NCBI RefSeq assembly: GCF_039543505.1
Contig: NZ_BAABJW010000001.1
Location: 744,001-808,000, forward strand
Length of the DNA stretch: 64,000 bases
Origin: Litoribaculum gwangyangense
Lineage (GTDB): Bacteria; Bacteroidota; Bacteroidia; Flavobacteriales; Flavobacteriaceae
Direction: 5' to 3'
Part shown: positions 60,263 to 64,000 of the stretch, one piece after another
How the letters are laid out: each line of letters starts with the position of its first letter
Position numbering within the stretch: position 1 is the first letter of the stretch
Program-made: the position numbers and the translations under genes
The notes under the pieces: generated by a model
What the model saw: the letters and a program-made list of their open reading frames with translations, nothing else
Database searches by the model: none
What the model was told of the DNA's origin: nothing

Positions 60263-62635
60263 TTATTTTTTAATAGCTTTTTTGGTTATAACGGCACCAT
60301 TAGATAATTCTACTTTAGCAATATAAATGCTGTTGCTTATATTTGAAAGGGAATAAATTTCAGAATCGCTATTGCCTTTAAAAGTGTATAATTGTCTGCC
60401 TAAAAGGTCATAGATATTTATATTTTTAATACTTAAATCTTCAGTGGTGGTAAATTGGACTCTGTCATCTTCAAGTTCCACAATTTTTAATGATTTTGAA
60501 TTTAAAGCGAATTCATCAGTCGATAAAGAAGCTTGACTGAATAAAACCTCAAAACGGGAGTTAAATTCCCCAACATCGCTTGTAAACGTGTAATCTGAGG
60601 CCGATAAATTGTGTACCTTGTTCAACAAATTATCTTTTAAATACACGGGATTATTAGTTAAAAAGTCGCCTTCAAATTGCGCCAAAGTTAAGGTGTAAGT
60701 AGTTTCTACATTAATATTGGTGGCAAACCCTAGTTTAATAACTTCGTCTTCATTTAAGCTAGTGGTAGCTTTACCTTGAATGGCGAATTTTGTATCTATT
60801 CCTTCAATTGATGTGTAAAGAGCAGCAGGTAAATCATTAATTGAAAGTCTTGGAGCATCATAAGCTAGAGCATCTTTGGCATTTGTAGCCCCATCAACAT
60901 AGGCTACTAAAATTTGATTAAATACCCCGTTATTTGAGGTTAAATTAACCCAAAGTCTATTAAATGTTGTTGAATTATTTTTGGTAGTGGAATTCTTAAA
61001 AAATTGAGAATTACTTAAAGCATTCTTTTCTCGCATGGCGTTAGTAAAGGTTACAGTTCCATCTGTTAAACCTGCTATAAAAAAGCTTTGCCCTGATGGT
61101 ATAAAGCCATTAGGAGGATTTCCGAAAGCATCATTTTGAATAGCTCCACTGCCCACTGTATAAATTGCATAATCGTTTTTGCTGAAATTTATTTGTTGAT
61201 TGCCTGAGTTTCCAGCATCAGGAGGTGTTGCTTGTGACCAAAAATAGGCTGCACCATCAATAACTGTTGAATTAGCCGTATGAAAATCCACAAAATTAAC
61301 TGCACTAGGGTAAGGGTTTCCAATTAAGTTCCACTTAGTACCTGTATTTGCAGGATTTGAAGTAATGGTTACGGGAACGTCACTAGTATTAAACTCGCCT
61401 TCAAACGAAGCAGTACCTGAAGCACCAAGTCCACTTGGGAATAAACGTGCTTCAGTTACGGCATATCCAACGCCAGGTGTCATCGTAGCTCCAGCTAATG
61501 CATATTGCCAGTCATTACCGAAATCATCAATATCATCACCATTATTATCGATAAAATTGGCGGCATTAAACCAAAAACGCCTATCCCCATCTACATCAGG
61601 GAATACACTACCAATAGTTTCGTTAACAACGGGCGAACTCCAATAGGTGTAATAATACCATTGGTCTTTTGGAGGGGTTTGCTTGTTAACCCTAGCAAGA
61701 CCACCAGCGTTAACCGTAAAGGTGCCCAAGGCATCATTTTGTACAAAGTTACCTGAGGTTTCAACAAATAGTTCACCATCTACCACGACATCATTTTCAA
61801 TTTCAACAAAACTATTGTTTCCAACGGTTAATCTAAATCCTGTGTTAACTGTTAAACTACAAGCACTTAAATCACCATCAATTGAAGAGTCATAATCTCC
61901 ATTAATTATAGCTTCAGTGGTTAAATCGGGTGTTGCTGACCAAGTTGTACCATTCCATGTTACTGTTGATACGCAAGTCCCACAAGTGTAAGTACATCCA
62001 CCTAAAGAAGCTAAGCGGTTATTATCTAAAATCCAGTTTACTGAACTTGAAACTCCAGCTAAAATTGCACTTTGCCCAGAAACTGAAGCACAATTATAAT
62101 TAGCATTATCTATTTCACCTAAATTTACGGCGTTAGTTCCATTAGTCAACCCAGTTGGTAAAGCTGAAGTAGAAGCAGTAGTAGCATTTGACCATCCAGT
62201 ACCATCAAAGTTAATAGCATAAATAAATGTAGGAGATATATCAGCTCCTTGATAGGCTAATATTTGATCTCCTGTAGCGCTAAGTTGAAATTGATTATCA
62301 TCTGTAACATTACCAATTGAGGCTGAAAAAGGGCTGCCATCAGTTATTGTTATTTCAGTGCCACAGGAGAGTGCTGATGTGGCTGTCCATTCAATAATGC
62401 CTTCATTTGATCTAAAACTTCCCGACGATTGCCATCCATTATCAGTAAACTTTATACTTGTTGTATTAGAAACATCAGTTAGTAAAACAAATGTAAATTC
62501 GTCAGGATCATCTGAATTAAAGCCTGTAATAACAATATCTCCAGCACTTAATGTAGTCTGCCCAAAACCAAAATTTAGGGCACCAAAAAGGGCAATTAAA
62601 AAAGTAAAATATTTTGAGAACGTAATTTTTTTCAT
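60263..62635 (-). CDS. Large T9SS-secreted surface protein
   Basis: 790 residues from the ATG at 62635, which gives a normal signal peptide (ends near GFGQ); the frame is open nine codons upstream. The N-terminal region is a strand-rich domain (DIVITGFNSDDPDEFTFVLL) like lamin-tail-type or nuclease-associated modules in secreted Bacteroidota proteins. A cysteine-containing middle (CTYTCGTC) is followed by a beta-sandwich run and a C-terminal type A sorting domain (NINIYDLLGRQLYTF, KVELSNGAVITKKAI). It is exported by type IX secretion. Exact role unknown; it may be an adhesin. Confidence 0.8.
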   Translation of the reverse strand: MKKITFSKYFTFLIALFGALNFGFGQTTLSAGDIVITGFNSDDPDEFTFVLLTDVSNTTSIKFTDNGWQSSGSFRSNEGIIEWTATSALSCGTEITITDGSPFSASIGNVTDDNQFQLSATGDQILAYQGADISPTFIYAINFDGTGWSNATTASTSALPTGLTNGTNAVNLGEIDNANYNCASVSGQSAILAGVSSSVNWILDNNRLASLGGCTYTCGTCVSTVTWNGTTWSATPDLTTEAIINGDYDSSIDGDLSACSLTVNTGFRLTVGNNSFVEIENDVVVDGELFVETSGNFVQNDALGTFTVNAGGLARVNKQTPPKDQWYYYTYWSSPVVNETIGSVFPDVDGDRRFWFNAANFIDNNGDDIDDFGNDWQYALAGATMTPGVGYAVTEARLFPSGLGASGTASFEGEFNTSDVPVTITSNPANTGTKWNLIGNPYPSAVNFVDFHTANSTVIDGAAYFWSQATPPDAGNSGNQQINFSKNDYAIYTVGSGAIQNDAFGNPPNGFIPSGQSFFIAGLTDGTVTFTNAMREKNALSNSQFFKNSTTKNNSTTFNRLWVNLTSNNGVFNQILVAYVDGATNAKDALAYDAPRLSINDLPAALYTSIEGIDTKFAIQGKATTSLNEDEVIKLGFATNINVETTYTLTLAQFEGDFLTNNPVYLKDNLLNKVHNLSASDYTFTSDVGEFNSRFEVLFSQASLSTDEFALNSKSLKIVELEDDRVQFTTTEDLSIKNINIYDLLGRQLYTFKGNSDSEIYSLSNISNSIYIAKVELSNGAVITKKAIKK

Positions 62636-62730
62636 AGCTAAGAGGGTTTTTAAAACATGCACTTTACATATACAAGTACAATGGATTTGGGTTTTATGTT
62701 TTTTATTCGTTTAGTTAATTTATCAATTGT

Positions 62731-62738
62731 TATTTTTG
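62731..62738 (+). promoter_or_regulatory. -7 box of recX
   Basis: TATTTTTG matches TAnnTTTG and is 8 bases before the ATG at 62747, so the mRNA would be almost leaderless. It supports the short start of recX. Confidence 0.5.
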
Positions 62739-62746
62739 GCTTACCT

Positions 62747-63220
62747 ATGCATACCAAAAAAACATATACACTACAAGAAGCTACCAAAAAATTGGAGCAT
62801 TATTGTGCGTACCAAGAACGCTGCCATCAAGAAGTAAGGCAAAAACTGGAAACCATGCACATGATACCCGAAGCTATCGATATGATTGTGGTTCATTTAT
62901 TAAAGCACAACTTTCTTAATGAAGAACGTTTTGCCAAAACATTTGTAAGCGGTAAGTTTAAAATTAAGAAATGGGGGCGTAGCCGTTTAACTTATGAACT
63001 TAAGAAAAAAGACATAAGCAAAGTTAATATAAATCAAGCACTTGCAGAAATAGAAAATACGGAATATGTCGAGGTTTTCAATGCGTTAGCCGAAAAAAAA
63101 GTCCAATCTATTAAAGAAACCAATGTTTTTAAGAAAAAGAAAAAATTAATCGATTATCTGTTGTATAGAGGCTGGGAAATGCACTTGGTTTATGAAAAAG
63201 CCAATGAATTAATTAAATGA
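62747..63220 (+). CDS. recX: Regulatory protein RecX
   Basis: 157 residues from the ATG at 62747; the frame is open 30 codons further, but the extra residues are hydrophobic and lie upstream of the promoter box. Three-helix repeats typical of RecX: LEHYCAYQERCHQEVRQKL, HLLKHNFLNEERFAKTFV, KIKKWGRSRLTYELKKK, and DYLLYRGWEMHLVYE. RecX inhibits RecA filaments. No recA is in the window; it is divergent from the T9SS protein gene. Confidence 0.88.
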   Translation: MHTKKTYTLQEATKKLEHYCAYQERCHQEVRQKLETMHMIPEAIDMIVVHLLKHNFLNEERFAKTFVSGKFKIKKWGRSRLTYELKKKDISKVNINQALAEIENTEYVEVFNALAEKKVQSIKETNVFKKKKKLIDYLLYRGWEMHLVYEKANELIK

Positions 63221-63240
63221 TCGTTTGATTTTTTTGCATT

Positions 63241-63732
63241 TTACAAACTAAAAGAAGCTCCAAAATTAAATGTAAACTGGTTGTGCAGTTTTTCAGCAGG
63301 TGTTAAGGTATCCGTGTTATATTTGGCAATAGGAACATTAAATTCTGTAAAAAGCCCAAAACCATCAGAGAAAAAATATCGCATTCCTAAATGGCCTCCA
63401 AAATTTTTAAGGCTGAAATTTAATCCCGGATAGATGTCAAAGTTCTCATCCATATTAACCACATTTCCTAAATGTGCGTTAAAACGGCCTTTCATATCAA
63501 AACGGTCACCAAAATCGGCATTTAAACTATCATCAACACCTAAAAGATAGGTTGATGACACACCAAACGACATGTTGGGACCCACACCAAAGTCGTAACT
63601 TAGATTTAAACCAGAGCCATTATCTTGAACATTGGCACCCACTTGAAATTTGTTATCGCCACTGCCTATAAAAACCTGGGCATTTAAAAAGGAAATGCTA
63701 CAAAAAGCAACTAATAAAATTATTTTTTTCAT
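63241..63732 (-). CDS. Small outer-membrane barrel protein (DUF6646-like)
   Basis: 163 residues with signal peptide (ends LNAQ) and about eight amphipathic strands (NKFQVGANVQDNGSG, GLNLSYDFGVGPNMSFGV in part, LHNQFTFNFGASFSL at the end with a terminal leucine). Reads as a small eight-stranded barrel of the DUF6646 kind. Function unknown. Its end is 20 bases from the recX stop, convergent. Confidence 0.7.
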   Translation of the reverse strand: MKKIILLVAFCSISFLNAQVFIGSGDNKFQVGANVQDNGSGLNLSYDFGVGPNMSFGVSSTYLLGVDDSLNADFGDRFDMKGRFNAHLGNVVNMDENFDIYPGLNFSLKNFGGHLGMRYFFSDGFGLFTEFNVPIAKYNTDTLTPAEKLHNQFTFNFGASFSL

Positions 63733-63793
63733 GTGTTAAGTATGTTACTGAGACCGCAAATATAGGATTACTTTCTTCGCCAAAGTACTTTAA

Positions 63794-64000
63794 TTACAAT
63801 CTATTTTGGGTTTTAATAATAGCTTGCTCGTTTTTCCAGTCAATCCATTTTTGCCCTTTTATTCGGCGCATCACATTATCTAAATTGCGCATCACAAAAA
63901 TATTATAAATAGCTTTACTTAAGTTTTTCGGGTTTCTGGCTATGGCACGCAAACTCATGGAAAACCCTGGGGTTACATAACGCATATAATGCCAATAGCC
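63794..64000 (-). CDS. 3' end of a gene running off the right edge
   Basis: The frame is open to the window end (68 codons visible; the ATG at 63985 is internal). The visible C-terminus is basic and helical with YVTPGFSMSLRAIA, RNPKNLSKAIYNIF and GQKWIDWKNEQ. It looks like the tail of a larger enzyme, but I cannot name it from this part. Confidence 0.6.
   Translation of the reverse strand, partial: GYWHYMRYVTPGFSMSLRAIARNPKNLSKAIYNIFVMRNLDNVMRRIKGQKWIDWKNEQAIIKTQNRL

Noticed and set aside
62358..62714. 118-codon plus-strand frame opposite the T9SS-sorted protein
   Set aside because: Lies entirely on the opposite strand of the signal-peptide and N-terminal domain region of a better-supported gene.

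Overview
The window is AT-rich DNA from a member of the Bacteroidota, most likely a marine-type Flavobacteriaceae. The evidence is the Bacteroidota promoter signature (TTTG, about 19 bases, TAnnTTTG) before several genes, type IX secretion (PorZ and a sorted surface protein), a TonB-dependent receptor, a THC0290_0291-type outer-membrane protein, many lipoproteins, and tRNA genes without an encoded CCA. No rRNA and no CRISPR array were seen.

Left chromosomal part (1-23.1 kb): the end of a very large MG2/plug-like envelope protein, ferritin, a cysteine-rich microprotein, Tex, a lipocalin/OmpA lipoprotein pair, a TerB-like protein, Mfd, a TlpA-like thioredoxin, then a metal-homeostasis block on the minus strand. 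That block has a DtxR-family regulator with a palindromic operator, an outer-membrane protein, a TroA-like metal ABC transporter whose two permeases carry extra C-terminal tails, YraN, and the ferrous-iron system FeoA-FeoB with a tiny cysteine-tailed membrane protein. SCO and RseP follow, then tRNA-Asn.

Integrated element (23,195-47,243): a 68-bp perfect direct repeat made of the 3' end of tRNA-Asn and its terminator flanks about 24 kb of accessory DNA. Next to the tRNA lie a GIY-YIG-like gene and a tyrosine recombinase. Then come lipoproteins and debris of other integrase ends, and an operon of a Swt1-like HEPN protein, a UmuD N-terminal fragment protein and a membrane-anchored exonuclease VII-like protein. 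Next is a phage-like recombination module: an XRE regulator with its operator, a protein with an SSB-type acidic tail, a Sak4-like ATPase, DUF3871 and an SF2 helicase. A homing-endonuclease-like gene precedes a three-gene restriction locus: a 1626-residue Type ISP enzyme, a DUF262-HNH protein and a DUF2779 double nuclease. A RepA-like ATPase sits at the right end. No relaxase, conjugation, capsid, portal or terminase gene was recognised, so the element looks like a mobilisable or satellite-like defence island.

Right chromosomal part (47.2-64 kb): a cupin, tRNA-Arg, an ArsC-like protein, a DinB-like protein, a DUF3298 lipoprotein, cystathionine gamma-synthase, a THC0290_0291 protein, glutamate dehydrogenase, an acyltransferase, the porZ-recO-TonB receptor run, a T9SS-sorted adhesin-like protein, RecX, a small outer-membrane protein and a partial gene running off the right edge.

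The most interesting stretches are 28.4-30.7 kb (HEPN/UmuD-N/XseA-like operon), 38.1-45.9 kb (Type ISP with two accessory nucleases) and 31.9-32.3 kb (SSB-tail protein). All functional statements come from motif reading by eye, without database searches.
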